Source: Ampullaceana balthica
Lineage: Eukaryota > Mollusca > Gastropoda > Lymnaeidae
Direction: 5' to 3'
Length of the DNA: 64,000 nucleotides
Assembly (NCBI GenBank): GCA_944989445.1
Contig: CALYLW010000126.1
Location: forward strand, 186,001-250,000
The translations under genes were made by a program, and so were the position numbers. How positions within the stretch are numbered: position 1 is the stretch's first letter; every line of letters begins with the position of its first letter. Below are positions 1 to 11,535 of this stretch, piece by piece. The notes under the pieces were generated by a model. The model was not told the origin of the DNA, did not search any database, and saw nothing but the letters and a program-made list of their open reading frames with translations.

Positions 1-517
1 GTTCATGTGTAGAATTACTTTATCTCTAAGGAGGATGTGTTTGTCATGTAGTTGTTATGTAATGCCAGTGTTCATGTGTATAATTACTTTATCTCTAAGG
101 AGGATGTGTTTGTCATGTAGTTGTTATGTAATGCCAGTGTTCATGTGTAGAATTACTTTATCTCTAATGAGGATATGGTTGTCATGTAGTTGTTATGTAA
201 TGCCAGTGTTCATGTGTTGAATTACTTTATCTCTAATGAGGATGTGGTTGTCATGTAGTTGTTATGTAATGCCAGTGTTCATGTGTAGAATTACTTTATC
301 TCTAAGGAGGATGTGTTTGTCATGTAGTTGTTATGTAATGCCAGTGTTCATGTGTTGAATTACTTTATCTCTAAGGAGGATGTGTTTGTCATGTAGTTGT
401 TATGTAATGCCAGTGTTCATGTGTAGAATTACTTTATCTCTAAGGAGGATGTGGTTGTCATGTAGTTGTTATGTAATGTCAGTGTTCATGTGTAGAATTA
501 CTTTATCTCTAAGGAGG
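1..517. repeat. 69-bp tandem repeat, about 7.5 copies
   Basis: Units start near 1, 70, 139, 208, 277, 346, 415 and 484, each beginning GTTCATGTGT and ending TGCCAGT. The array runs off the left edge. Open frames through it are by-products, because 69 is a multiple of three. Confidence 0.95.
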
Positions 518-857
518 ATATGGTTGTCATGTGGTTGTCATGTGGTTGTCATGTGGTTGTCATGTGGTTGTCATGTGGTTGTCTTGTGGTTGTCATGTGG
601 TTGTCATGTGGTTGTCATGTGGTTGTCATGTGGTTGTCATGTGGTTGTCATGTGGTTGTCATGTGGTTGTCATGTGGTTGTCATATGGTTGTCATGTGGT
701 TGTCATGTGGTTGTCATGTGGTTGTCATGTGGTTGTCATGTGGTTGTCATGTGGTTGTCATGTGGTTGTCATGTGGTTGTCATGTGGTTGTCATGTGGTT
801 GTCATGTGGTTGTCATGTGGTTGTCATGTGGTTGTCATGTGGTTGTCATTTGGTTGT
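518..857. repeat. 11-bp minisatellite, about 30 copies
   Basis: Near-perfect repeats of GGTTGTCATGT follow directly on the 69-bp array and match an 11-bp periodicity inside it. All three forward frames are open only because of the repeat. Confidence 0.95.
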
Positions 858-1315
858 CCTCTGTTTCTGTCAGAATGTAGCTTATGGCCCTGAAGTAACC
901 GCCCCCCCCTTTTCGTTTAATGTGTAGCCTGGTTGTTCAAGATCTCGAGTGCGACCATAATATACAAACTTGTCAAAAGTAAGGCCAAGAGTTGTGCTAA
1001 GACTCTTTCCTCTTGAAATTGTTAGTGGGATAAAAATCCTAATCTGCTTTTGATTTTTCGACAGGTTGTAACACAATGATGTTTCTTCACCTGTGCTTCC
1101 TTTTCCCCTTTTGTTGTAGGCTCCCATTGACAGTACCTTTAACAGAATCATCAGGGCACTGATTGGGTGAAGAACCCTGTTTATTGCTGTAAACTTTTAG
1201 GTTACTGACATTGTAGGCATCAGAATCCTTCCGTCTCGTGAGACGATGGTGCAAACGAGTTTTGTGCTTCCCAATGTTTTGGCCATTCTCATAGCTCTTC
1301 TGTCTATAGCCTCGT
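858..1315. other. Unassigned spacer
   Basis: No recognisable gene, repeat or element end seen on either strand. Confidence 0.4.
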
Positions 1316-1645
1316 TCATCCTGCGCTCTTCGGCAACTTTACGTTTTCTTTGAAAACTGTGTGCCACGTAGATCGGTCTTCTGCTTTACACTCCCAGTCA
1401 CTTGTCCTTATTCTGGCTGCTTTAAAGTCCCTACGGCGGACATCCTTAAATCGGAGACGTGGGCGACTGTCATCCTTTTTCCCGATACCAATTCTCCATA
1501 TAGGAGGTCCTCGGCGATGCGACCCGCGCTCATTCTTTTCACATGTCCTAGCCATCTTAGGCGTCTTTCATTAAGGATTATATAAACTATGGAATCATCA
1601 GTTATTCCTTGGTTGCTTGTATTTCTGCAATCAAAGTTACACTTT
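1316..1645 (-). pseudogene. LINE (non-LTR retrotransposon) C-terminal fragment
   Basis: Two adjacent minus-strand frames carry RRLRWLGHVKRM...DLLYGEL followed, after a frameshift, by RPRLRFKDVRRRDFKAARI and WECKAEDRSTW. This G-H-V-x-R-M / Y-G-E-L / R-F-K-D / D-R-x-x-W order is the conserved C-terminal region of LINE polyproteins. Broken by frameshift and lacking the RT core. Confidence 0.8.
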
Positions 1646-1659
1646 TGATGCGACTGGGC

Positions 1660-1848
1660 TGGGTGGATATTGGTACTCACGGTTAGATTTAGCATTTTTT
1701 GAATAGCTGTATGTGTGTTCAGCACATCGGCGTTGACATTGTTCAAATAAGTAAATGGTAAAGCTGTTCCATCTTCCGCTGGCCTGAGATCCGAAGGTAG
1801 CTTGGCTTTTCGTCCATACATAATTTCAAAAGGAGTGCACCTGGTTGT
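1660..1848 (-). pseudogene. Ty3/gypsy integrase C-terminal fragment
   Basis: The minus strand reads CTPFEIMYGRKAKLPSDL and continues into a polar helix. The T-P-F-E-x-M-Y-G-R-x-x-x-L-P motif is the region just after the integrase core in Ty3/gypsy elements. It abuts a LINE fragment on one side and a minisatellite on the other. Confidence 0.8.
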
Positions 1849-3115
1849 ACATATGTGGTATACACTGGTATATTGTTCCGTGGTGGTGGTGCCTATACAC
1901 TGGTATATTGTTCAGTTATGGTGCCTATATACTGGTATATTGTTCAGTGGTGGTGCCTATACACTGGTATATTGTTCAGTGGTGGTGCCTATACACTGGT
2001 ATATTGTTCAGTGGTGGTGCCTATACACTGGTATATTGTTCAGTGGTGGTGGTGCCTATACACTGGTATATTGTTCAGTGGTGGTGGTGCCTATACACTG
2101 GTATATTGTTCAGTGGTGGTGGTGCCTATACACTGGTATATTGTTCAGTGGTGGTGGTGCCTATACACTGGTATATTGTTCAGTGGTGGTGGTGCCTATA
2201 CACTGGTATATTGTTCAGTGGTGGTGGTGCCTATACACTGGTATATTGTTCAGTGGTGGTGGTGCCTATACACTGGTATATTGTTCAGTGGTGGTGGTGC
2301 CTATACACTGGTATATTGTTCAGTGGTGGTGGTGCCTATACACTGGTATATTGTTCAGTGGTGGTGTGCCTATACACTGGTATATTGTTCAGTGGTGGTG
2401 GTGCCTATACACTGGTATATTGTTCAGTGGTGGTGGTGCCTATACACTGGTATATTGTTCAGTGGTGGTGGTGCCTATACACTGGTATATTGTTCAGTGG
2501 TGGTGGTGCCTATACACTGGTATATTGTTCAGTGGTGGTGGTGCCTATACACTGGTATATTGTTCAGTGGTGGTGCCTATACACTGGTATATTGTTCAGT
2601 GGTGGTGCCTATACACTGGTATATTGTTCAGTGGTGGTGGTGCCTATACACTGGTATATTGTTCAGTGGTGGTGGTGCCTATACACTGGTATATTGTTCA
2701 GTGGTGGTGGTGCCTATACACTGGTATATTGTTCAGTGGTGGTGGTGCCTATACACTGGTATATTGTTCAGTGGTGGTGGTGCCTATACACTGGTATATT
2801 GTTCAGTGGTGTGGTGCCTATACACTGGTATATTGTTCAGTGGTGGTGGTGCCTATACACTGGTATATTGTTCAGTGGTGGTGCCTATACACTGGTATAT
2901 TGTTCAGTGGTGGTGGTGCCTATACACTGGTATATTGTTCAGTGGTGGTGTGCCTATACACTGGTATATTGTTCAGTGGTGGTGCCTATACACTGGTATA
3001 TTGTTCAGTGGTGGTGCCTATACACTGGTTTATTGTTCAGTGGTGGTGGTGCCTATACACTGGTATACTGTTCAGTGGTGGTGCCTATACACTGGTATAC
3101 TGTTCAATGGTGGTG
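1849..3115. repeat. 35-bp minisatellite (32-bp variants), about 37 copies
   Basis: Unit begins CCTATACACTGGTATATTG and ends in a GTG run (GTGGTGGTGGTG); copies differ mostly by loss of GTG triplets. It lies inside an integrase relic. Long open frames in all forward frames are repeat artefacts. Confidence 0.95.
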
Positions 3116-3410
3116 CCTTCTTGCTGGGATTTTGGCTTTAGGACAAAACATTTTTGTTAGGTTTTGACATATGGCGAACGTGATGCTTCATTCTCTTCCA
3201 ATAACAGCGTTCAGAGATTGTGGCTGTCTTATCTTTGCCAAAATGGCCATCGAAATTTGGGTTGACATGAAAACGTCTTCAGGATATTTGGCAGGTGACT
3301 TATTGAGAACTTCCTTTTCATCATGGTAAAGAATCAATCCCTTCTTTTGCTTGTAAAGAAAGGCTTTCCAGTTTGTCTAAATTGTGACTTGGAATTTGAC
3401 CGTATTCTCT
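3116..3410 (-). pseudogene. Ty3/gypsy integrase N-terminal (zinc-binding) fragment
   Basis: The minus strand reads GHFGKDKTATISERCYWKRM followed by KHHVRHM, which corresponds to the H-x-G-x-x-G-x-x-K-T / Y-W-x-x-M region of the integrase zinc-binding domain. The distal Cys pair is lost and stops follow. With 1660-1848 it forms one element in the same orientation with the catalytic core missing. Confidence 0.75.
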
Positions 3411-4639
3411 GAAGGTTAGTCATGGATCCATGGGGGCACTTAAAATTTCGTTGTAGAGTAGAATTGTGAAAAGCTGATCATACAGGTTTATCTTCCATGG
3501 TAGACAAAGTTTTAGCACTCGTCGTTTTGGAGGTTATTTTATAGTGACCAAACATGTGTTTTTAAAGTAGCGAAATCCGATTCGTCGACTCTGTAAAGAT
3601 TGGCCTAATCCAACAAGGTTGCCACCATTCGCAACTTTGTGCTACTCATTTATATTTACGCCTTTCAAAATAAAGTACGTCTGGTTTAAAATAAAATAAT
3701 AGGATGCGACGAGGTCAGGGTGTTCTTTTGAATGCAGATTAAACGAACACAATCCGTGCTTCATAACAATAGGTGAATGCATGGAAAGCGGACAATTCAA
3801 CATTGGCGAAATCCAACAAGGTTGACCGTATTGTTTTAAGAGTTACACAGGGTAAAACATGAATTGCGCTGATTTAAAAAAAATAAAAATGATTAGCGCT
3901 ACTGGAACAAAGTTTTCGTTTGAATGTCTTAAGACGCCGCAAAGGCAAACCGAGCTACAGGTAAAGGTTTGGAAATACGACAAGCAACATTAGGGAAGTC
4001 AAACGATGTTTCCCAACCTTTTAGTCTTGTCCTAGTCTTTGACTATTTTACAGATCAGCGTATATTCAGATATATTTTTAAAAAAGGGAAAGGCGCTATG
4101 ATAGGTTTTTTTCAAAAGCAAAATGAAAATTGGGCCTATGCTGTTGTCTCCAGTAACATTTAAAATGTATGCGAAGAAAAAAAATCATGCATAATTAGGC
4201 CTAATTTAATTCAATAATTTAAAAAAATCTTTATTGCCATACTAAAAATAATTAAACATAATGATTTGATTAGTAAGCGAGGTCCACGAAATAAATGTTT
4301 GCAAGCGTTTGAAAAGCTATAACTATAGTCCTTATCGCAATTAAATTATTATTTTAAAATAATCAATTCATGTATTGCTTGAATCAGTCAACTTAAAAAA
4401 ACAACAACAACAACAAAAAACAATTAAAAAACGGTGATTCCATATATAATTGTGTAGACTGTAACTTTAGATAACAAATAAAAGAATAAAAATAAAAGAA
4501 ATTATTTTAATATTATTACATTACCGTAAATAAAACATCTTTCCTACTTAAGAAATGAGTTTAACTTCTGACAAAGCTAAAACACCAATAGAATGTCTAA
4601 ATAGTAATTCATTCATTTTTTACTATATATCCTCATGTT
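3411..4639. other. AT-rich spacer without recognised features
   Basis: Short frames only, with no family signature. Nothing supportable seen. Confidence 0.4.
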
Positions 4640-4890
4640 GTCAAAGGGGTATATTCTGGCCTAGAGGGGTATATTCTGGCCTAGGCCAGTTTAACCCCCG
4701 GGGTATATTCTGGCCTAGGCCAGATTATACCCGGGTATATTCTGGTCAGTGGTTTAATCTGGCCTGTTACACCGGCATAACCCTATAATCCCGACAGAAC
4801 CCTATAATTCCGATAGAATCCTATAATTCCGACAGAACCCTATATTCTCGTCAGAACTATATTATCCCGACAGAACCATAAAATCCCGAA
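4640..4890. repeat. Cluster of short palindromic and direct repeats
   Basis: Copies of GGGGTATATTCTGGCCTAGG, each ending in the palindrome CTGGCCTAGGCCAG or a decayed version (4645-4750), are followed by about five copies of an 18-20 bp unit around CCCTATAATTCCGACAGAA (4780-4890). Confidence 0.8.
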
Positions 4891-4983
4891 TTTAGTCCGA
4901 AAACAATCTTTAACTGTCACGTTTTTAATTTGGAAGTTAAAAAAAAATGTTTCCATTCTATTGTTAGCCGTAGAAGTTATTAA

Positions 4984-5253
4984 GGGGCCGTCCATAAAGT
5001 ACGTCACGCTATGTTTTACCATTTTTAACTCCCCCCTCCCCCTGTCACAAACTGTCACAAATCTCAGGACCAAAGTACGTCACACTTTCGAACAAATTTT
5101 GTTATTTTTAGTAACAAAATAATTAAAATTTAATAGAAAACAGCGTGACATCACACATGGCTGGACACCCCCACTCCCCCCTGTCACAAACTGTCACACT
5201 TTCTTACCTCCCCTCCCCCCCTCTGGAGCGTGACGTACATTATGGACGGCCCC
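4984..5253. mobile_element. MITE, Harbinger-like, 270 bp
   Basis: Terminal inverted repeats GGGGCCGTCCATAAAGTACG / its complement at 5226-5253, flanked by TAA on both sides (4981-4983 and 5254-5256). A 3-bp TWA duplication suggests PIF/Harbinger. Other copies of these ends lie at 6707, 22046, 24542 and 26905. Confidence 0.85.
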
Positions 5254-5394
5254 TAATGTCATTTAACTTTTGTTCCTTTCAAAAGTCTAATCAAATCGTG
5301 TTTCAATCGTGTTCTGCGTTATGTTCATCAAACTGGAAGAATGAAACATTACAGATAAAGTTATTTGGTAAATATAAAAACCCCTTAAAAACCA

Positions 5395-6375
5395 AAGTTT
5401 TTGACTATAAATCCTTTATATTTGAGACACAACTAAAAGTATTGATTATGTTCAATATAATACGCACCGCGCGACAGACTAGCATAAACATTTACAAATC
5501 GGGAATATATTAAAACAAGTAATAAAAACTCGAATGAGTATTTAAACGCAATTTCCAACAAAGAATTTCCAATTTTTTTATTCAAGGGAAATGATTCTAG
5601 AGTCACAGCAAGAATGTGTCAATATAATGCGCACCGCGCAACAGTCTAACATTAGTATTCACAAAGCGGGAAAACCCCATTAACTATCATTACATTAAAA
5701 GTAATTGCAAATCAATAATTGTGAAACTAAACAAAACAATTGCTATCTACAAATCGCTGCTAATTTTACGGGAGTCGAACCAAAAGAGATTTTTTAATAA
5801 AATTCCTTCTCCAACGTTTTTAAATATTATAAGCTATCGTTTGGTATTTGTTTCAACCCGATAGATGTTATGGTTGGCGAGAAATTGACAAATTACTATT
5901 TTTTCGATTTTATTTTTCTTCCAGGCAATCCAGTAAACCTTTTCGGTAATTTTTTTTGGCCCGTGCACATCCTTGGGACCTTCTTAACATATTTGCAAAC
6001 AGACCCGAACCTTCTATCTGGTATGGTTCAGGAGGAGTTGCTGTTCAATGCTCGAAAAGACAGGCCGGAAAATTCAAATATATAAACGCAATTGCGTTAA
6101 AAAGTATGGTCAATATAATACGCACTTTTTTTTACATGCTGCGTAGAGATACATAGTGATAATGTAAAAATTCATTAATTTAATTACAGTACATTTAATC
6201 GATGTGAAATTTTGACCGATCATTTTTATAGTCGCCATGAGTCTGCCTGCAAAAGTTTAGCTCGCTAGCATACGGGGGAAGTGGGTTAAAATTGATCCAA
6301 AGTTTTTGCGAGAAGCAAGCGAACAAGGGCTCAAACAGACACCACATGATAATATAAAGGTTTTAATAATACAAT
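5395..6375 (+). repeat. Stem-loop repeat family copy A (long form)
   Basis: Begins GACTATAAATCCTTTATAT and ends ATAATATAAAGG, the family termini. It contains the conserved core GATGTGAAATTTTGACCGAT and several copies of CAATATAATACGCACC. See the family finding. Confidence 0.65.
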
Positions 6376-6706
6376 CTCATCTATTTATCACTAGAAAATG
6401 TCGAAGAGTGAAATACCAGAAATCGTCATCCATTTGTAATAACGTCTAAAATTTATATGGAGGAAAGAGGAAACCTAGCTAAAAATAAACTTCGCATTAG
6501 TTTGCTAAAATTGCAAATACGAAACTTTGACATAATCTTCTCCTCCTTATATAATAAAAGGCTATGTTCTGTGCGGTCATCGATAGCGATTGGTCCCTCA
6601 AACACATATGACTCCTACAGCCAATCATATTGAACACGTTTACTTGGACGTTCAAAACGAGTTATTTTTGGTGCAGTATTTCTTCCAAGACTTATTTTTT
6701 GAGTTA
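6376..6706. other. Spacer without recognised features
   Basis: Nothing supportable seen on either strand. Confidence 0.35.
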
Positions 6707-8145
6707 GGGGCCGTCCATAAATGACGTCACGCAATTTTTCCAATTTTTGACCCCCCCCTCGTCACGCGTCGTCACAAAGACTTAGACCCCCCTATAAAAA
6801 TACATCACAAATCTTTGACACCCAAAAAAAAACAAAAAAAAAGCAAACAAACTTTATTTTCTATTTTAAAATAAGTATGTTTCAAATAACTTTTATTGTC
6901 ATGTAAGTATTTATTATTTATTTAGTGAAGATCTACATTGTAATATCGTAACCCACGTGAAGCATTTTTTAAAAACGTTTAACCGGCCTTCAGAAAACGA
7001 ACTGTGTTAACATCCTTAGATTATATTTTATTTTAATGCATACAAATTAAACATTGACTATTAATCATCACGGTTAACGTCTTTGTTTAGAAAAAAATAT
7101 ATTTAAAAATAACATTTTTAAAATGTATTTTAAAAAAAATCCCTCAATTGACTGACGGGCATCCCGTAAGAAAGAGGTCGGCGAACAGGGGTAAATTACC
7201 TTATCTGGGGTCAAAAAGGGAATTCTTGGGGGTAATGCAGACTCATTTGGGACATATAACATCCACAACAATCCACTAGATATATTAAAATACGTCATGT
7301 GTACGTGTACGCTAGGAACATATGCCCATTATTGAACCGGTTCCTTCAAGAAAATGCATTTTAAAAAAATTTGACAACTATGTAGATTTCTTACCTACGG
7401 ACTATACGAAGACACCTAAATCTACCCTACTTTCATTAATATTGACACGAGTGACAATAATCTTAATCCACATGACTTGTTTGTATCACGTATCCTTTCT
7501 GTGATATTTAAAATTAATGCCTTAAAAACTGAGCTAAGAAGAAACGTTGTTTTGTGCTCCTCTCGAATTGCGATGTCAAGAATTTGATGCATTCAATAAA
7601 GTTAATGAATACTTGACTAATTTTAAATGGGCTCATTTACCATTATATCTAGAACAGTGCTTCTCAAACCAACACGAATTTTTTCCATTGCACCAGGGAC
7701 CGGTGCACTATTTTCCCTGCACTGACAATTTTTTCTGTCCTTTTTTTGAGAACATCTGTGGACCGGCAGCGGATGGCCCACGGACCGGCACCGGTCCGCG
7801 AACCACCACTTTGAGAAGCACTGATATAGAAGCCAGGGGCGTTTGACCAAAAAGCAATGGAACAATTATATCAAACTTAAAACGTTTTTAATTCTATCAA
7901 AAAGATTCCCCCCCCCCTTTTAAAGAAAATGGATATTCCCTGTCGTTTTGACTTAAAATATCTACACATAATCCTATTCAGATCATTTTTAGACACTAGT
8001 CACGCTTGTAAAACTCACCAGTAGCATTTTAGGGGGGGGGGACTAACGACGCTCCCCCAAATCCCCGAGTCATGTGAGCAGGACCTAGAGTCTGGGGGTG
8101 GAGGGGGGTAACGCACTATTAAACTTGTATATTTTGGGGTAACGG
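6707..8145. mobile_element. Harbinger-like element, right end missing
   Basis: Starts with GGGGCCGTCCATAAATGACG after GAGTTA. Aligned by eye along its length with 24542-26530, including the same internal hAT MITE. No matching right terminus is found before the similarity stops near 8145. A short coding-like frame (ELRCQEFDAFNKVNEYLTNF, 7565-7650) is shared by both copies and may be a transposase remnant. Confidence 0.7.
7655..7823. mobile_element. hAT MITE, 169 bp
   Basis: Inverted ends CAGTGCTTCTCAAA / TTTGAGAAGCACTG. Flanking 8-bp sequences ATCTAGAA and ATATAGAA differ at one base. Same site as the copy at 26021, so it predates copying of the larger element. Confidence 0.88.
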
Positions 8146-8328
8146 GCCCGACACGGTATGTTAATAAATCAAACAATGAGGATATTGCAGCATTGGAAGA
8201 ATTGGCAACTGACAAAATCAGCCGCGTGACAGTCGACATGAAGCAGAAGGATTTCGTAAGAAACTTGCTTTTGACATTTTTATCCGGCAAGTTTGGTACA
8301 GAATATCTGGCCCACGCTTGTGATTTTG
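8146..8328 (+). other. Possible truncated coding exon
   Basis: Open frame RYVNKSNNEDIAALEELATD continuing to KFGTEYLAHACDF, ending at a consensus donor TTTTG|GTAAGT at 8329. The left side starts exactly where similarity to the Harbinger-like repeat ends, and no acceptor is visible. It could be an exon broken by the insertion or a transposase fragment. Not recognised. Confidence 0.3.
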
Positions 8329-8399
8329 GTAAGTTATTCGGTACACTCTGAACAAAGTTTGAGGATACCTGCTATTCACTACCAAAACTTGACTAGCGC

Positions 8400-8510
8400 A
8401 ATATAACAAATTCACCCCCCCCATTCACCCTCATTCACCCACCCATTCACCCACCCATTCACCCCCCCATTCTCCCCCCCCCATTCACCCACCCACCTTT
8501 TCCAAGTTAA
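8400..8510. repeat. CCCATTCACCCA-type simple repeat
   Basis: Irregular tandem C-rich repeats of ATTCACCC. From here to about 8870 only AT-rich unassigned sequence follows. Confidence 0.8.
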
Positions 8511-8870
8511 ATGATATGTGCACGTCTTTCTGTTATTTCCAATTCATTGATCGCCAGACAAATCAAAATTTAAACATGTAATTCAATTCTAATGAATCCG
8601 TGACAATTATTCAAGTAAATGAAGTCAAGAAATTGTAAATAGAATTTTAGGGGGAAACAGTTAATTTTTATTTATTGCTTGTTGAAAATTTAATCTTAGC
8701 TTTTTTTTTGTTGGTATAAAATTTGTGCAGTAAGTATTTTAAAAAAAAATTAACAAAAGAATTACATATTAAACTTAAAAAATTAAATCGCGTGGTTAAA
8801 TTTTGTGCTCTCTTGCATGGCCTTCCGTTGCTAATGTTGCCTTGTAAGAAATGTTAAATAATTTTGTTAT

Positions 8871-9038
8871 TGTTGAGTGTGTTGTAGTTTTGTTATTGTT
8901 GAGTGTGTTGTAATTTGTTATTGTTGAGTGTGTTGTAATTTTGTTATTGTTGAGTGTGTTGTAATTTTGTTATTGTTGAGTGTGTTGTAATTTTGTTATT
9001 GTTGAGTGTGTTGTAATTTGTTATTGTTGAGTGTGTTG
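8871..9038. repeat. 25-bp minisatellite, left part
   Basis: About seven copies of a 24-25 bp unit TTGTTATTGTTGAGTGTGTT plus GTAAT. The array resumes at 11465 after a transposon insertion. Confidence 0.9.
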
Positions 9039-9176
9039 CAGAGGCGTCACTAGGGTTGGTGTCACCTGGGGCGGCAGCTCATGGTGTCCCCCCATCACGA
9101 CCTAACCCATAGAACTCCCCCGAGTCTTCCAGTCCCAAATAACGGGAACATACAGAAATTCAAATTTTGGTTCCAC

Positions 9177-9330
9177 CAATGTTCCCTCTAAGGTTCGTTG
9201 TCCGTGTGCAAATTACATCAGCACTCATGTTTTGTGCAATATGTTACAAAATTTGCTGCGCGGTAATTCTAAACTGCTGCGCAGCGTCGGTCAGATATCT
9301 GTGTAACCGCGAGCTTAAAGGGAACATTTG
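9177..9330. mobile_element. Small MITE with CAATGTTCCC ends
   Basis: Ends CAATGTTCCCTCTAAGG and CTTAAAGGGAACATTTG are inverted repeats. Related to a second copy near 59867-60071. The ends resemble hAT MITEs; I could not define a target duplication. Confidence 0.7.
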
Positions 9331-9469
9331 TTGTCAACTCTTGTGATGTTGTCACCCTGTGCAATCTGCACCCCTCACACGCCCACCTAGTGACGCCACT
9401 GCTTAGTGTAATATACTAATTAATTTCGTGACGGTGACCCGTAAAATAGCTCACAACAAAAGGGCGCAG

Positions 9470-10165
9470 ATGAAGATTGGAGGCGACTGCTCAAATAGAT
9501 GTTAATGTTTCAAGATGTACTACCAACAGAAGAGGCATTACCATCCAGACCAAGCTGAAAGTGTACAGGGCAGTGGTGCTCCCCACACTGCTATATGCTT
9601 GTGAAACTTGGACTGTTTATCAGCGCCATGCAAGAAAGCTTAACCACTTTCATACAAGCCTCAGGAAGATTCTCGGCATAAAGTGGCAGAACAAAATTCC
9701 AGACACAGTGGTACTGACCAAGGCAGGTCTCCCCAGCATCTTCACCCCTCCTGATGCAGTCCCAGCTTCGCTGGGCAGGGCACGTTGTCCGAATGCCAGA
9801 CGAGAGACTGCCAAAGAGAATCTTCTATGGTGAGCTCCAGTATGGCCAGCGGTCCCACGGTGGGTAAAAGAAACGCTTCAAAGACACACTGAAAGCCTCA
9901 CTGAAAGCGTTTGCCATCAACCCAGACACGTGGGAACGTGCTGCAATGGACCGATCCACCTGGCGCTCTTCCATCCACGAAGGTGCCAAGTCATGCGAGG
10001 CAACCCGGATCACCGCCGCAGAAAAGAAGAGGCAAGCCCGAAAGGCCCATGCTGTCAACCCTCCTGGAGATGTCCCACTCGTCCCTTCTGTTCCCGAACC
10101 TTCCGTGCAAGGATCGGCCTCATCAGCCATCTGCGCACGCACAGACAACCCTCGGATGACTAGAG
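9470..10165 (+). pseudogene. LINE reverse-transcriptase C-terminal relic
   Basis: Reads ITIQTKLKVYRAVVLPTLLY then ACETWTVYQRHARKLNHFH, LRKILGIKWQNKIPD, then after a frameshift [20 protein letters not shown] / YGEL, a stop near 9865, RFKDTLKASLKAF and DRSTWRSSIHEGA, and a last Cys/His-type segment FCSRTFRARIGLISHLRTH. This is the usual LINE order (thumb, G-H-V-x-R-M block, C-terminal zinc finger). Frameshifts and a stop make it dead. Confidence 0.85.
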
Positions 10166-11464
10166 TGGTCCTCGTCGTATCGACGGACGAACAACACTAC
10201 CAACGAGGTATAGCGCTCATTTGTTGTCGTTTTTTCATCGTGCACTCTTTAATGACACGTGACAACAATCTGAGGAAGGAAAATGTTCCCAATATATGTC
10301 TGACAAGCCTTGAACTTTAAAAGAAAATGTAGTTTTTTTTAAATTAATTGAATGACATTTTTTTTAAAGTTCAAGTCTTTTCTGTCAAAGTTCAAGAACA
10401 TTTATTAATTTTAAAAAATGTTTAGCTCTTGAAAGTGCTCAAAATTTAAGTGATTTTTGGCTTTTGTAACGCTCAAAATTAAAGTAAATCATGATTAAAG
10501 AATTACTTAATCCGGAAACGGTATAACGTGGCATTTTGACTCAAAATTAAATCGAGTAAATTCTCAATATCTTTCCCTCTTTTAACAATATTAAAAAAGG
10601 ATTCACTAGCTTACCCTTAACTGCTGCAAGAATGTGGAATTATGAATTGTGAACAAAATATTTGAAATTAACTGATTATATCTTCAATAATATGCTATAT
10701 TAAATGGTCAGACAAGACGTTTTCCAACGTTAAAAATTCGTCGATTCAGTTGCGCGGGTGTGTTTTTATTAAGCGTTGTTCAAAATCAACTGTACTTCGG
10801 CTGCCGAACGTACGCATCAAGTGATATATCAGTGAAAAATCGTTTCATACGAAATCGACAACACTGAAATGTTTTTGTGTCAAAATAATTTCGAGTTAAA
10901 GGATATTTTAGAAAGTACCTATACTCTAGTAAATTAATTTTTTTTAGAGTACATTATATTAACATAGATATCCATGTTTGCCCGCCTTTAAGACATTTAA
11001 TACACAATTTTCCCCTTTTAAAAAATCCATCTGATTTGTTTTTGGAGAAAAATCTTATTCCTCCCAACCACTGTGGTGGATGGGAGTAGTCAGGTGGGGT
11101 TCGTCCATGGTGTCGATATGTCAAAGCCAAGTTGTCTTTATTTCATTTAAAACAAAAGACACCGCCTCTTTCATGTCAAGCCTTTTCAATTCTCTCTCCG
11201 GTGCGGCTGATTCTTTTGCCTAATTTGTTTTATTGTAGTTTTTCGGGACTGTTTTATTATTTCATGTTTACTGATATTTTGGTATGGATAAGTTTTTGCG
11301 TTTAACGTATTTCATTGTATTTTTTTTTCTAGTTGAAAAAAAATTGTTCGTCTCTTTTTTTTGGACATAAAATTGTACACTGTAAAATTTAGATTTGGTG
11401 TCACCCCCCTGATGGTGTCACCCGGGATGGCCCGCCCCCACGGCACCCCCTAGTGACGCCACTG

Positions 11465-11535
11465 GTGTGTTGTAATTTTGTTATTTTTGAGTGTGTTGTA
11501 TTTTGTTATTGTTGAGTGTGTTGTGATTTGTTATT
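11465..11535. repeat. 25-bp minisatellite, right part
   Basis: Continuation of the 8871-9038 array, about three copies. From 11536 to 12124 I see only unassigned AT-rich DNA. Confidence 0.85.

Larger units (their letters stand above)
9039..11464. mobile_element. hAT-type non-autonomous element, 2.4 kb
   Basis: Inverted ends CAGAGGCGTCACTAGGG / CCCTAGTGACGCCACTG flanked by a perfect 8-bp target duplication GTGTGTTG (9031-9038 and 11465-11472). It sits in the 25-bp minisatellite and contains a MITE and a LINE relic. No transposase of its own is visible; 10166-11390 is AT-rich and unassigned. Confidence 0.9.

Noticed and set aside
1802..3167. Three overlapping open frames of 428-452 codons on the plus strand
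   Set aside because: They run through the 35-bp minisatellite in every frame with the same peptide in permuted order; pure repeat artefact.
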